The notes below the pieces were generated by a model that had not been told where the DNA came from, made no database searches, and was given only the letters and a program-made list of their open reading frames with translations. From assembly GCF_014203555.1 (NCBI RefSeq), contig NZ_JACHJH010000002.1, positions 714,791 through 778,790 of the forward strand: a DNA stretch of 64,000 nt. Reading direction: 5' to 3'. Each line of letters begins with the position of its first letter. Within the stretch, counting starts at the first letter, position 1. Below are positions 25,552-34,378 of the stretch, piece after piece. The position numbers and the translations under genes were made by a program. Origin of the DNA: Streptomyces olivoverticillatus (lineage in GTDB: Bacteria; Actinomycetota; Actinomycetes; Streptomycetales; Streptomycetaceae).

Positions 25552-25602
25552 CTGACAGCGGACCGACAAGCCTCCGACAGATCTCCGACAGAGCGCCGAC
25601 GG
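25552..25602. promoter_or_regulatory. five heptamer direct repeats at 11-bp period, candidate SARP binding array
   Basis: On the plus strand the heptamers CTGACAG, CCGACAA, CCGACAG, CCGACAG and CCGACGG start at 25552, 25563, 25574, 25585 and 25596, exactly 11 bases apart with 4-base spacers. SARP/AfsR regulators bind such helical-turn repeats at the -35 region. The array ends 22 bases before the drrA-type ATG at 25529, on its promoter side. The CAGTG-CC-CACTG inverted repeat at 25543-25554 touches the proximal end. Confidence 0.65.
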
Positions 25603-25614
25603 GGGGAAGAGCTC

Positions 25615-26484
25615 CTAGTGGAAGGAGTGCTCCTCCGCCGGGTACGCCGCCCCGACGACGTCCTCGGCGAAGGCCTTCGCCGCCCCGCCGAGGGCCTCGC
25701 GCAGCTGCGCGTACTGCTTGACGAAGCGCGGCACCCGGCCGGCCGTCATGCCTGCCATGTCCGTCCACACCAGCACCTGCGCGTCGCACTCGACGCCCGC
25801 GCCGATGCCGACGGTGGGGATGTGCAGGATGCGGGTGACCTCGGCGGCCAGCTCCGCCGGCACCAGCTCCAGCACGACGGCGAAGGCGCCCGCGTCCTGG
25901 ACGGCCTTGGCGTCGCGCAGCAGCTGCTGCGCGGCCTCCTCGCCGCGGCCCTGCACCGGGTAGCCGCCGTAGGCGTTGACGGACTGCGGAGTGAGGCCGA
26001 CGTGCGCCATGACCGGTATGCCGGCCTGGACCAGCAGCTCGATCTGGTGGGCCGAGCGCTCGCCGCCCTCCAGCTTGACCGCGCCGACGCCCGCCTCCTT
26101 CACCAGCCGGGTGGCGTTGCGCAGCGCCTGCACTGCGCCTTCCTGGTACGAGCCGAAGGGCAGGTCGCCGACGATCAGGGCGCGCTTGGTGCCCCGTACG
26201 ACGGCGGCCGAGAGGAGGGTGATCTCGTCCATGGTGACGGGCACCGTGGACTCGTAGCCGAGGTGACAGTTGCCCATGGAGTCGCCCACGAGCAGGACGG
26301 GGATGCCGGCCTCGTCGAAGACGGAGGCGGTCATCGCGTCGTAGGCGGTGAGCATGGGCCACTTCTCGCCGCGCTCCTTGGCGGCGGCGATGTCACGGAC
26401 GGTGATGCGACGGGAACTCGTGCCTCCGTACAGCGCCTTGCTGTTGGCACGGCTGCTGTCGGGGGATTTCAAGGCATGCGTCAT
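25615..26484 (-). CDS. panB: 3-methyl-2-oxobutanoate hydroxymethyltransferase
   Basis: 289 residues from the ATG at 26482-26484. It makes ketopantoate, the first committed step to pantothenate and coenzyme A, using methylenetetrahydrofolate. The TIM-barrel motifs are all present: LTAYDAMTASVFDEAGIPVLLVGDSMGN with the metal-binding Asp, GDLPFGSY, AVKLEGGE, GIPVMAHVGLTPQSVNAYGG and LELVPAELA with the catalytic Glu, then TVGIGAGVECDAQVLVWTDM. The first 25 residues are a variable extension common in Streptomyces PanB. Its stop codon is 12 bases from the SARP-type array of the next operon, with no clear terminator between, so read-through toward drrA is possible. Confidence 0.95.
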   Translation of the reverse strand: MTHALKSPDSSRANSKALYGGTSSRRITVRDIAAAKERGEKWPMLTAYDAMTASVFDEAGIPVLLVGDSMGNCHLGYESTVPVTMDEITLLSAAVVRGTKRALIVGDLPFGSYQEGAVQALRNATRLVKEAGVGAVKLEGGERSAHQIELLVQAGIPVMAHVGLTPQSVNAYGGYPVQGRGEEAAQQLLRDAKAVQDAGAFAVVLELVPAELAAEVTRILHIPTVGIGAGVECDAQVLVWTDMAGMTAGRVPRFVKQYAQLREALGGAAKAFAEDVVGAAYPAEEHSFH

Positions 26485-26598
26485 TGCCGTGGCTCCTGTT
26501 TGTCGTCTCGAGGCGCCCTGACGGCGTCCCCGGATCGTCTCCATGCTGACATGCCGTCCCGGGGACCGGAAGGGACCCTGTGCCGCAAAGACTTTCCA

Positions 26599-26617
26599 AT
26601 ACGAGACGGGCTCGTAT
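26599..26617. promoter_or_regulatory. TetR-type operator on the MFS promoter
   Basis: ATACGAG-ACGGG-CTCGTAT is a palindrome with perfect 7-base arms. It covers the expected -35 region of the promoter whose -10 box is at 26629-26634. The TetR encoded at the end of this operon is the obvious candidate to bind it. Confidence 0.65.
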
Positions 26618-26628
26618 CGAAATGGGCG

Positions 26629-26634
26629 TAGGGT
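26629..26634 (+). promoter_or_regulatory. -10 box of a predicted leaderless promoter
   Basis: TAGGGT is a good Streptomyces -10 hexamer. A start point seven bases downstream falls on the A of the ATG at 26641. No Shine-Dalgarno sequence is present between, so the mRNA is probably leaderless. Confidence 0.55.
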
Positions 26635-26640
26635 GGCCGC

Positions 26641-28263
26641 ATGGCACCCCAGTCCGACATAGCCCCGCCCCGGCGGGTCCCCGAGGCCGTGCACCGCAGG
26701 CGCTGGGCGATCCTCGCCGTTCTGCTGTTCAGCCTGCTCGTCGTCGTCCTCGACAACTCGATCCTCAACGTGGCGATGAAGACCATCGCCGCGCCCGCCC
26801 CCACCGGACTCGGGGCGACCCAGAGCGAGCTGGAGTGGGCGATCAACTCCTACACGCTCGTCTTCGCCGGAATACTGTTCACCGCCGGACTGCTCGGCGA
26901 CCGGCTGGGCCGCAAGAAGGTCCTGCTCTTCGGCATGGTCGTCTTCGGGATCGGCTCCGTGCTCTCGGCGGTCGCCGGATCGCCCGGCGAGCTGATCGGC
27001 TTCCGCGCGGTGATGGGCTTCGGCGGCGCCTTCGTGATGCCCTCGACCCTCGCGATCATCATGAACGTCTTCGAACGCGACGAGCAGCCCAGGGCCATCG
27101 GCATATGGGCGGGCGCCGTGGGTCTCGCCATCGCCATCGGCCCGATCACCGGCGGCATCCTGCTCGACCACTTCTGGTGGGGCTCGGTCTTCCTGGTCAA
27201 CGTCCCGATCGTCATCGCCGGACTGACGGCGATGGCCGTGCTGATCCCCGAGTCCAAGGACCCGAAGCCCGGCCGCCTCGACCCGCTCGGCGTGGTGCTG
27301 TCCGTCATAGGGCTCGTCCTGCTCGTCTACGGCATCATCAAGGGCGGCCAGCTCGCCGACTTCACCCAGCCCGAGGTCTACGGCACGGTCGGCGGCGGCC
27401 TCCTCGTCCTGCTGCTCTTCGTGCTGCACGAGCGGCGCAGCGAGCACCCCGCCATCGACGTGCGCTACTTCCGCAACCCGGCCTTCTCCGCCGCCGTCTC
27501 CTCCATCGCGCTGGTCTTCTTCGCGCTGATGGGCGTGACCTTCTTCGTCGTCTTCTATACCCAGAGCGTGCGCGGCTTCACCCCGCTGCAGAGCGGCCTG
27601 CTGCTCCTGCCGCTGGCCGCCGCCCAGATGGCCTTCGCGCCGCGCGCCCGCCTCGTTGTCGACAGATTCGGCGCCCGCGTGGTGTGCACGGCCGGCATGC
27701 TGCTGGTCGCCGCCAGCATGGCGGGCTTCCTGCTGCTCGACCGCCACACCCCGATCTGGGTGCTGGAAGTGCTCTTCTTCGTCCAGGGCACCGCGATGGC
27801 ACACATCATGCCGCCCGCCACCGTCTCGATCATGCAGTCGCTGCCGCGCGAGAAGGCCGGTTCCGGCTCCGCCGTGAACAACACCTTCCGGCAGGTCGGC
27901 GGCGCGCTCGGCGTGGCCGTGCTCGGCTCGGTGCTCTCCACCACCTACCGCGACGGCATCGCCGACAAGCTCGACGCCGTCCCCGGCCTCTCCGCCGACG
28001 CCCGGCACGCCGCCGGCGAGTCCATCGAGGCCACCCTCGGCATCGCCGAGAAGCTCGGGCCCGCGGGCAAGCAGCTCATCGGACCTGCCAACAGCGCCTT
28101 CATCCACGCCATGCACGTCACCGTCATAGGATCCACGGCCGTCGCGCTGCTCGGCGCCGTCGTCGTCGCCCTCTTCCTGCCCGGCAAGAAGGCCGCCCAG
28201 GCCGCCGGAGCCGGCGCACCGCGCCTGGGCCCCGAGAAGGAACAGGCGGGAGCCGGCGCATGA
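26641..28263 (+). CDS. 14-helix MFS drug exporter (EmrB/QacA, DHA2)
   Basis: 540 residues with 14 predicted helices. [28 protein letters not shown] carries the DHA2 helix-1 motif with its membrane Asp. [23 protein letters not shown] is loop 2-3 motif A, and [21 protein letters not shown] is antiporter motif C. Proteins of this group export drugs and natural products in exchange for protons. The gene has no ribosome site and probably starts at the mRNA end. A palindromic operator sits on the promoter, and the next gene, overlapping by four bases, encodes a TetR repressor. This is a classic self-controlled resistance pair; the inducer is unknown. Confidence 0.93.
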   Translation: MAPQSDIAPPRRVPEAVHRRRWAILAVLLFSLLVVVLDNSILNVAMKTIAAPAPTGLGATQSELEWAINSYTLVFAGILFTAGLLGDRLGRKKVLLFGMVVFGIGSVLSAVAGSPGELIGFRAVMGFGGAFVMPSTLAIIMNVFERDEQPRAIGIWAGAVGLAIAIGPITGGILLDHFWWGSVFLVNVPIVIAGLTAMAVLIPESKDPKPGRLDPLGVVLSVIGLVLLVYGIIKGGQLADFTQPEVYGTVGGGLLVLLLFVLHERRSEHPAIDVRYFRNPAFSAAVSSIALVFFALMGVTFFVVFYTQSVRGFTPLQSGLLLLPLAAAQMAFAPRARLVVDRFGARVVCTAGMLLVAASMAGFLLLDRHTPIWVLEVLFFVQGTAMAHIMPPATVSIMQSLPREKAGSGSAVNNTFRQVGGALGVAVLGSVLSTTYRDGIADKLDAVPGLSADARHAAGESIEATLGIAEKLGPAGKQLIGPANSAFIHAMHVTVIGSTAVALLGAVVVALFLPGKKAAQAAGAGAPRLGPEKEQAGAGA

Positions 28264-28865
28264 GCGCGAACGCGGAGCCGGACGCGCGGCGCGGGCGGCC
28301 GCGCAGCGCCGCCGTCGACAGCGCCGTCATCGAGACCGTGCTGCGCCTGCTCGAAGAGGGCGTGCCCATCGGCGACCTGTCGATGGAGCGCATCGCGCGC
28401 GAGGCGGGCGTCGGCAAGGCCACCGTCTACCGGCGCTGGGCGGGCAAGGAGGCGCTGATGCTCGACGTGCTGCGCTCGCTCGACGCCGTACAGCCCGAGC
28501 CGGCCGGCCGCTCGGTCCGCGAGGACCTCGTGATGATGCTGGAGTTCCTGCGCATGCGGGGCCTGGCCAAGCGGTCCTCCGCCGTTCTGCGCACGGTCGT
28601 CACCCAGGTACAGGCCCACCCCAAGCTGTGGCGGGAGTACCACGACACCGTGGTGACCGCCCGCCGCGAGGCGTTCTTCACCGTGCTGCGGCGCGGCATG
28701 GCCACCGGCGAGATCCGCCCCGGCCTCGACGTCGACCTCGTCACCGACCTCTTCGTCAGCCCCATGCTCTCCCGGGCCATGCTGCACGAGTGGCGGGAGC
28801 TGCCCGAGGAGCTGGCCGAGCAGATTGTCGACATGGTGCTGGAAGGCGTACGGCCCCCGGCCTGA
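28260..28865 (+). CDS. TetR family repressor of the MFS exporter operon
   Basis: 201 residues from the ATG at 28260, which overlaps the exporter stop as ATGA, so translation is coupled. The helix-turn-helix lies at about residues 22-60 ([32 protein letters not shown]). The C-terminal domain is of the TetR_C_11 type ([19 protein letters not shown]). Being in the same operon as its likely target, it should repress both genes through the palindrome at 26599-26617 and release it when a drug or metabolite binds. A GC-rich hairpin follows at 28932-28963. Confidence 0.9.
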   Translation: MSANAEPDARRGRPRSAAVDSAVIETVLRLLEEGVPIGDLSMERIAREAGVGKATVYRRWAGKEALMLDVLRSLDAVQPEPAGRSVREDLVMMLEFLRMRGLAKRSSAVLRTVVTQVQAHPKLWREYHDTVVTARREAFFTVLRRGMATGEIRPGLDVDLVTDLFVSPMLSRAMLHEWRELPEELAEQIVDMVLEGVRPPA

Positions 28866-28931
28866 CCCCCGCCGAGGGCAATCCGCCGCCCGGCGGGCCC
28901 GATTGTGCCCGTTGTGTCACAGCACGCCCCA

Positions 28932-28963
28932 CCGCCCGGCCTGCAGGAACCCGGGCCGGGCGG
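28932..28963 (+). terminator. hairpin after the MFS/TetR operon
   Basis: CCGCCCGGCC and GGCCGGGCGG form a perfect 10-base stem around a 12-base loop, 66 bases after the TetR stop codon. There is no U-run, as usual in Streptomyces. Confidence 0.5.
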
Positions 28964-29076
28964 ACGCACGTCCTCCTCCCCGACGCCCCGGCCAGGGGCG
29001 TCCGGGTCAGCCCCACGGCGAAGATCACTTATGGTCGGTGCGCGGGGACGAGCGATGAGGCAGTGAGGGCAGCGGG

Positions 29077-30090
29077 ATGCCGCAGGCATACATGGAGGAA
29101 ACGGGCCGTGAGGGAGTCGGTCCGGAGCCGGTCGGCTCCGGAGCCCGGCACTTCCTGAGCCAGTGGAAGAGCCCCGGCATCTGGCGCCGGGGCGTGGTCG
29201 TCGCGGCGCTCGCGGTGCTGCTGGGACTGCTGATGTTGCTGCACGCCGACCTGCCCAACCGGGTCGGCAACCTCGGCAGCCTCACGGAAACCTTCCTTCC
29301 GTGGCTCGGCCTGCTCGTCCCGGTGCTGCTCGTCCTCGCCGTGCTGCGCCGCTCCGCGACCGCGCTCATCGCGCTGCTGCTGCCCGTGATCGCCTGGGCC
29401 AACCTCTTCGGCGGCCTGCTGAGCGACAAGTCCGGCAAGGGCGGCAACTTCACGGTGGCCACGCACAACGTCAACGCCGAGAACCCCGACCCCGCGGCCA
29501 CCGCCAGGGCCGTCGCGGCCTCGGGCGCGGACGTCGTCGCGCTGGAGGAGCTCACCAGCCCCGAGAGGTACGAGCGGGCGCTGGCGGACACGTACAAGTA
29601 CCACTCCGTGCAGGGCACGGTCGGCGTGTGGAGCAAGTACCCGCTCACCGACGCCAAGCCGGTCGACATCCAGATGGGCTGGACCCGCGCGCTGCGCGCC
29701 ACCGTGCAGACGCCGCAGGGTCCGGTGGCCGTCTACGTGGCCCACCTGCCCTCGGTGCGGGTGAAGTTCAACGCGGGCTTCACGGCGGGACAGCGGGACA
29801 ACAGCGCGGCGGCGCTGGGCCGGGCGATCGCCCGGGAGCCGGTGCGCAAGGTCGTCCTCCTCGGCGACCTCAACGGCACCATGAACGACCGCTCGCTCGC
29901 ACCCGTCACCTCGCAGCTGCGCTCGGCGCAGGGCGCGGCGGGCGACGGCTTCGGCTTCAGCTGGCCCGCGAGCTTCCCGATGGCGCGGATCGACCAGATC
30001 ATGGTCCGCGGGATGGACCCGGTCTCGGCATGGACCCTCCCCGCCACCCCGAGCGACCACCTGCCGGTGGCGGCCCGGGTGAAGGTCTGA
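29077..30090 (+). CDS. membrane-anchored endonuclease/exonuclease/phosphatase-fold protein
   Basis: 337 residues. Three membrane helices near the N-terminus (about 37-57, 70-88 and 92-110) are followed by an EEP domain (from about 125). Its metal and catalytic residues are visible as THNVNAENPD, VVALEELTS with the metal-binding Glu, VLLGDLNGTMND and the final TPSDHLPVAARV with the Asp-His pair. The membrane topology places the enzyme domain outside the cell. Related fused proteins are described as phosphodiesterases or phospholipases of the envelope, but the substrate cannot be read from sequence. The ATG at 29077 may be replaced by the one at 29092. A huge perfect hairpin ends the gene. Confidence 0.82.
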   Translation: MPQAYMEETGREGVGPEPVGSGARHFLSQWKSPGIWRRGVVVAALAVLLGLLMLLHADLPNRVGNLGSLTETFLPWLGLLVPVLLVLAVLRRSATALIALLLPVIAWANLFGGLLSDKSGKGGNFTVATHNVNAENPDPAATARAVAASGADVVALEELTSPERYERALADTYKYHSVQGTVGVWSKYPLTDAKPVDIQMGWTRALRATVQTPQGPVAVYVAHLPSVRVKFNAGFTAGQRDNSAAALGRAIAREPVRKVVLLGDLNGTMNDRSLAPVTSQLRSAQGAAGDGFGFSWPASFPMARIDQIMVRGMDPVSAWTLPATPSDHLPVAARVKV

Positions 30091-30099
30091 CGCGGGAAC

Positions 30100-30162
30100 C
30101 CCCCGGATAAAAGCGATGCGGCGCAAGGCACTGCCTTGCGCCGCATCGCTTTTATCCGGGGG
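30100..30162. terminator. 31-bp perfect inverted repeat between convergent genes (bidirectional terminator)
   Basis: The arms 30100-30130 and 30132-30162 are exact reverse complements around a single base. On either strand the far arm ends CGCTTTTATCC, giving a short U-run inside the stem. It lies between the stops of the EEP gene (30090) and nadE (30168). Confidence 0.9.
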
Positions 30163-30167
30163 AGGGG

Positions 30168-31922
30168 TCAGCCCCGCTCGCGCCAGCGGTTGGTTATCGG
30201 GAGGCGGCGGTCCTTGCCGAAGCCCTTTGCCGAGATCTTCGTGCCCGGCGGGTACTGGCGTCGCTTGTACTCCGCCGTGTCCACCATGCGCAGGATGCGC
30301 GTCACCAGCTCCGCGTCGAAACCGGCGGCCACGATCCGCTCCAGGCCCAGGTCCCGGTCCACGTACAGCTCCAGGATCCGGTCGAGGACCTCGTAATCCG
30401 GCAGCGAGTCCGTGTCCACCTGGCCGGGGCGCAGCTCGGCGCTCGGCGGCTTGGTGATGGAGTTCTCCGGGATCGGCGGGGTCTCGCCGCGCTCGGCCGC
30501 CGCCTGGTTGCGCCAGTTGGCGAGGCGGAAGATCCAGGTCTTGTAGACGTCCTTGATCGGGCCGTACGCGCCGACGGAGTCGCCGTAGAGCGTGGAGTAG
30601 CCGCACGCCAGCTCGGACTTGTTGCCCGGCGCGAGCACGATGTGGCCCTCCTGGTTGGAGATGGCCATCAGCATCGTGCCGCGCAGCCGCGACTGGAGGT
30701 TCTCCTCGGCGAGCCCGGTCAGCCCCAGCGAGCCCATGTACGCGTCGAACATCGGCGCGATCGGCACGGTCCGGAAGTGCAGGCCGGTGCGCCGGGCGAG
30801 CTCCTCGGCGTCGCCGATGGAGTGGTCGGAGGAGTAGCGGGACGGCATGGCCACGCCGTAGACGTTCGCCGCGCCCACCGCGTCGCAGGCGATGGCGGCG
30901 ACGAGCGCGGAGTCGATGCCGCCGGAGAGGCCGATCAGGACGCTGCGGAAGCCGTTCTTCTCGACGTACGCGCGCAGGCCCGTCACCAGCGCCGAGTAGA
31001 CCTCCTCGGCCGCGCCGAGCGGGGCCGCCTGGCTGCCCGGGAACGCGGGCTCGTAGGCGGGCAGCGGGTCGGCGGACAGCGTGACGTGGTCGATGCGCAG
31101 ACCGTCGTCGACGACGCCCGAGGGCGTGGCCGCCGGGGCGGCCGGCAGGTCGAGGTCGAGGACGATGCAGGTCTCCTCGAAGCGGGAGGCGCGGGCGATG
31201 ACCTCGCCGTCGAGGCCGACGACGATCGAGTCGCCGTCGAAGACCAGCTCGTCCTGGCCGCCGGTCGTCGCCAGGTAGGCGGTGGTGCACCCGGCCTCCT
31301 GGGCGCGCTTGCGCACCAGCTCCAGGCGGGTGTCGTCCTTCTCCCGCTCGTAGGGGGAGGCGTTGATGGAGAGAAGCAGCCCGGCCCCGGCGGAGCGCGC
31401 GGCGGGCACCCGGCCGCCCTCCTGCCACAGGTCCTCGCAGATGGCGAGGGCGACGTCGACGCCGTGCACACGGATCACCGGCATCGTCTCGCCGGGCACG
31501 AAGTAGCGGAACTCGTCGAAGACGCCGTAGTTGGGCAGGTGGTGCTTGGCGAAGGTGAGGACGGGCTTGCCGCGGTGCAGCACGGCGGCGGCGTTGCGCG
31601 GCGCACCTGCGGGACGGCCGAGCCGCGGCCGGGCCTCCTCGCTGCGGTCGAGGTAGCCGACGACCACCGGCAGCTCCCCGAAGCCCTCGTCCTGCAGCCG
31701 GGCGGCGAGCGCGTCCAGCGCGGCGCGGCCGGCCTCGACGAAGGAGGGCCGCAGCGCGAGGTCCTCGACGGGGTAGCCCGTCAGTGCCATCTCAGGGAAC
31801 GCCACCAGATGGGCGCCCTGCTCGGCGGAGTGCCGGGTCCAGCGGACGATGGCCTCGGCGTTTCCGGCGATGTCGCCGACGCAGGGGTCGATCTGGTTCA
31901 GGGCGAGACGAAGTTGAGCCAC
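30168..31922 (-). CDS. nadE: glutamine-dependent NAD+ synthetase
   Basis: 584 residues from a GTG at 31920-31922, which gives the expected N-terminus VAQLRLALNQIDPCVGDIAGN; the open frame continues upstream without homology. The N-terminal nitrilase-type glutaminase (about 1-270) shows its Glu-Lys-Cys triad in FPEMALTGYPVED, FAKHHLPNYGVFDE and LAICEDLW. The C-terminal synthetase has the pyrophosphate loop LSGGIDSALVAAIACDAVG and later GNKSELACGYSTLYGDSVGAYGPIKDV. Ammonia released from glutamine is channelled to amidate nicotinic acid adenine dinucleotide. This is the last step of NAD synthesis and normally essential. Confidence 0.95.
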   Translation of the reverse strand: MAQLRLALNQIDPCVGDIAGNAEAIVRWTRHSAEQGAHLVAFPEMALTGYPVEDLALRPSFVEAGRAALDALAARLQDEGFGELPVVVGYLDRSEEARPRLGRPAGAPRNAAAVLHRGKPVLTFAKHHLPNYGVFDEFRYFVPGETMPVIRVHGVDVALAICEDLWQEGGRVPAARSAGAGLLLSINASPYEREKDDTRLELVRKRAQEAGCTTAYLATTGGQDELVFDGDSIVVGLDGEVIARASRFEETCIVLDLDLPAAPAATPSGVVDDGLRIDHVTLSADPLPAYEPAFPGSQAAPLGAAEEVYSALVTGLRAYVEKNGFRSVLIGLSGGIDSALVAAIACDAVGAANVYGVAMPSRYSSDHSIGDAEELARRTGLHFRTVPIAPMFDAYMGSLGLTGLAEENLQSRLRGTMLMAISNQEGHIVLAPGNKSELACGYSTLYGDSVGAYGPIKDVYKTWIFRLANWRNQAAAERGETPPIPENSITKPPSAELRPGQVDTDSLPDYEVLDRILELYVDRDLGLERIVAAGFDAELVTRILRMVDTAEYKRRQYPPGTKISAKGFGKDRRLPITNRWRERG

Positions 31923-32140
31923 GTCCACCAGGGTAACCGTCAGAGTGACGCAATGTGGTGTGAGCGCGGCCACGCGGGGGCCTGTGCGGCCGGACCGCCA
32001 GGGTCCCGCCGGGCAGACGCCCCTTGGGATTGCCTGGCGGCAAAACGCGATCTTGTGACAAGCTGCGCGGTCTGCCCGTGGTGCGGTTCCGGCCACGGGC
32101 GCCTTGATGTTTTGTCAGAGCCCGTCCCGTAGGAGACCCG

Positions 32141-32680
32141 TTGACCACGCCGCAGTGGGGCCCGCCCTCCCCGAACCCCTACCCGCCCCAGGGCATGCCC
32201 AGCCCGTACCAGGGCGGCTACCCGCAGCAGGCGCCCATGGGCTACCCGGCCCCGGGTGGTTACCCGCAGCAGGGCCCGGCGCACTTCGGCCTGGCCATGA
32301 AGCGGCGCAGCGCCTTCGGCGTGTGGGTCCTGATGATCATCACCGCCGGCATCTACGCGCTGGTCTGGTATTACAAGATCCACAAGGAGATGGCGCAGTT
32401 CGACAGCCGCCGGGACATCAGCCCGACCGGCAGCCTGCTCACCATCATGTTCGGCGGCTACCTGATCGTCCCGCCGTTCGTCTCCATCTACAACACGGCC
32501 AAGCGCATCGGCGACTCCCAGCGCGCGGCCGGTCTGCAGGCCACCTGCAGTGGCGGCCTCGGCCTGCTGTTCGTCTTCGTGCTCGGCCTGTGGCCGCTGT
32601 ACTACCAGAGCGAGCTCAACAAGGTCATCGACCACTACGGCAACCCCCAGCCCGGCACCCAGCTGCCGCTGGCCGTCTGA
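32141..32680 (+). CDS. DUF4234 membrane protein with Pro/Gly/Tyr-rich head
   Basis: 179 residues from a TTG at 32141 with AGGAG five bases upstream. The first 48 residues are rich in Pro, Gly, Gln and Tyr (repeats like GGYPQQAPMGYP), as in many actinobacterial membrane proteins with disordered cytoplasmic heads. The rest is the DUF4234 domain with the conserved MITAGIYALVWYYKIHKEMAQFD and three or four membrane helices. Function unknown. A perfect 15-base-stem hairpin follows the stop. The divergent neighbour is nadE. Confidence 0.85.
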   Translation: MTTPQWGPPSPNPYPPQGMPSPYQGGYPQQAPMGYPAPGGYPQQGPAHFGLAMKRRSAFGVWVLMIITAGIYALVWYYKIHKEMAQFDSRRDISPTGSLLTIMFGGYLIVPPFVSIYNTAKRIGDSQRAAGLQATCSGGLGLLFVFVLGLWPLYYQSELNKVIDHYGNPQPGTQLPLAV

Positions 32681-32695
32681 GCCGCTCCGCACCCC

Positions 32696-32731
32696 GAGGG
32701 GCCCGCGCCGCACGTCCGGCGCGGGCCCCTC
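32696..32731. terminator. bidirectional hairpin between DUF4234 and multicopper oxidase genes
   Basis: GAGGGGCCCGCGCCG (32696-32710) and CGGCGCGGGCCCCTC (32717-32731) are exact reverse complements with a CACGTC loop, between two convergent stop codons. Confidence 0.8.
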
Positions 32732-32740
32732 GCGCATGCG

Positions 32741-34294
32741 CTAGCGGCGGTAGCCGAGGACCGTCATCATCCCGGCCTCCGAGTGGTAGACGTTGTGGCA
32801 GTGGAGCATCCACAGGCCCGGGTTGTCCGCGTCGAAGTCGACGGCGAGCCGCTTGCCCGGAAGCACGATCGCGGTGTCCTTGCGCGGGCCCCCGCCGGGC
32901 AGCGCGAAGGTGTGGCCGTGCAGGTGCATGGGGTGCCACATCCCGGTGTCGTTGACGAACACCAGCCGCACCCGCTCGCCCGCGCGGACGTCGTAGCGCT
33001 GTGACGGCGCGTACTTCCTGCCGTTGACCGCCCAGTCGTACTTCTCCATCGAGCCGGTCAGCTTGAGCGTGACCGTACGGTCGGGCCGGCGCTCCGGCAG
33101 CCGTACGCTCCGGTCGGCCTTGAGGCTGCCCGCGGCCGGCGGCGTGGCGTCGAGCTCCTTGGGGCGGGCGTCCGCGCCGGGCGCCGCGCCGCCGCCCGTC
33201 CGCAGGACGGCCATGGCCGAGCGGTTCTTGCCCTCGGCCAGCGCGGTGAGCGGGAAGACGCCGTCCTTGGCCTCGACGAGCACGTCGTAGCGCTCTCCCA
33301 TACCCAGCAAGAGTGTGTCCGTCTGGACGTGTTCGACGGGGAAACCATCCGTATGGGTGATCGTCATCCGGTGCTCACCGAGGGCCACGCGGAAGGCGGT
33401 GTCGCCGCCCGCGTTGACCAGGCGGATGCGGATCCGGTCGCCGGGCCGGGCGGTGAAGGTCTGCGGGTCCTCGGGGACGCGGCCGTTGACCAGGTAGTGC
33501 GGGTAGGCGACGTCGCCCGCGTCACCGCCCAGGACGGGGCTGGAGGCGCCCATCAGCATCCGGGAGGGGCCACCGGAGGCGGCGGGCCCGCCGTGGTGCA
33601 TGCCCTCCATGCCCTCCATGCCCGTGCCCATCTCCATGCCCATGCCCTTGCTCAGCTCGGCGAGGACCGCGTCCGGAGTGCTGCCGTCGACGCCGTCCAC
33701 CCAGTCGTCCAGGACGACGACCCACTCCTTGTCGTACGACAGCGGCTCCTTGGGGTCCTCCACGATCAGCGGCGCGTACAGCCCGCGGTCCTGCTGCACG
33801 CCCGCGTGCGGGTGCAGCCAGTACGTGCCCGGGTGGGCGACCGTGAAGCGGTAGTCGTGCGAGGCGCCGGCCTTGACCGGCTGCTGGGTGAGCCCGGGAG
33901 CGCCGTCCATGTCGTTGCGCAGCGCCAGCCCGTGCCAGTGCACGGACGTGGGCTCGGGCAGGTGGTTGGCGAGGGTCAGCGCGAGGGTGTCGCCCGCCGT
34001 GACCCGGATCTCCGGGCCGGGCAGCGTGTCGCCGTACGCCCAGGTGGCGACCGTGCGGCCGCCGCCCAGGCCGATGCGGGCGGCGGTCGCGGTCAGCCGC
34101 ACCTGCCGTACGGGCCCGGTGCCGCGGCGGGCCTCGGCCGCCGCGACCTCCTTGCCGTCGGGCGAGACATAGCCGCCGTCCGTCGGCGCGGCGGCCGGAC
34201 CGCCGCCCTTGGAGCAGGCGGCGAGCAGGCCGCCGCCTGCCATGGCGAGCCCCGCGCCGAGAGCGGCGCGGCGGGTGGTCGTGCGTATGCGCAT
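32741..34294 (-). CDS. multicopper oxidase (CueO/laccase-like), exported lipoprotein
   Basis: 517 residues from the ATG at 34292-34294 (GAGGTG upstream; a GTG four codons earlier is the alternative). The N-terminus has RTTTRRAALGAG and a lipobox LLAACSKG, so it may be a Tat-exported lipoprotein. All four copper motifs are present: HWHGLA, HPHAGVQ, HPMHLHGH and HCHNVYHSEAGMM, the last with the type 1 Cys and axial Met. A Met/His-rich insert (GMGMEMGTGMEGMEGMHHGG, about residue 220) resembles the copper-sensing insert of CueO. It probably oxidises cuprous copper outside the membrane. It forms a likely unit with the DUF6153 gene 84 bases upstream. Confidence 0.92.
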   Translation of the reverse strand: MRIRTTTRRAALGAGLAMAGGGLLAACSKGGGPAAAPTDGGYVSPDGKEVAAAEARRGTGPVRQVRLTATAARIGLGGGRTVATWAYGDTLPGPEIRVTAGDTLALTLANHLPEPTSVHWHGLALRNDMDGAPGLTQQPVKAGASHDYRFTVAHPGTYWLHPHAGVQQDRGLYAPLIVEDPKEPLSYDKEWVVVLDDWVDGVDGSTPDAVLAELSKGMGMEMGTGMEGMEGMHHGGPAASGGPSRMLMGASSPVLGGDAGDVAYPHYLVNGRVPEDPQTFTARPGDRIRIRLVNAGGDTAFRVALGEHRMTITHTDGFPVEHVQTDTLLLGMGERYDVLVEAKDGVFPLTALAEGKNRSAMAVLRTGGGAAPGADARPKELDATPPAAGSLKADRSVRLPERRPDRTVTLKLTGSMEKYDWAVNGRKYAPSQRYDVRAGERVRLVFVNDTGMWHPMHLHGHTFALPGGGPRKDTAIVLPGKRLAVDFDADNPGLWMLHCHNVYHSEAGMMTVLGYRR

Positions 34295-34378
34295 GGGGAA
34301 GTGCACCTCGTGGTGTCGGTGTTGCGGGCGTGGTGGATGAGCGCGTCCGCTGCCGCGAAGGGCGAGCGGGACGCGCTC

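Noticed and set aside
25543..25554. CAGTG-CC-CACTG palindrome as separate operator
   Set aside because: It is short and overlaps the first heptamer of the array, so an independent role cannot be argued.
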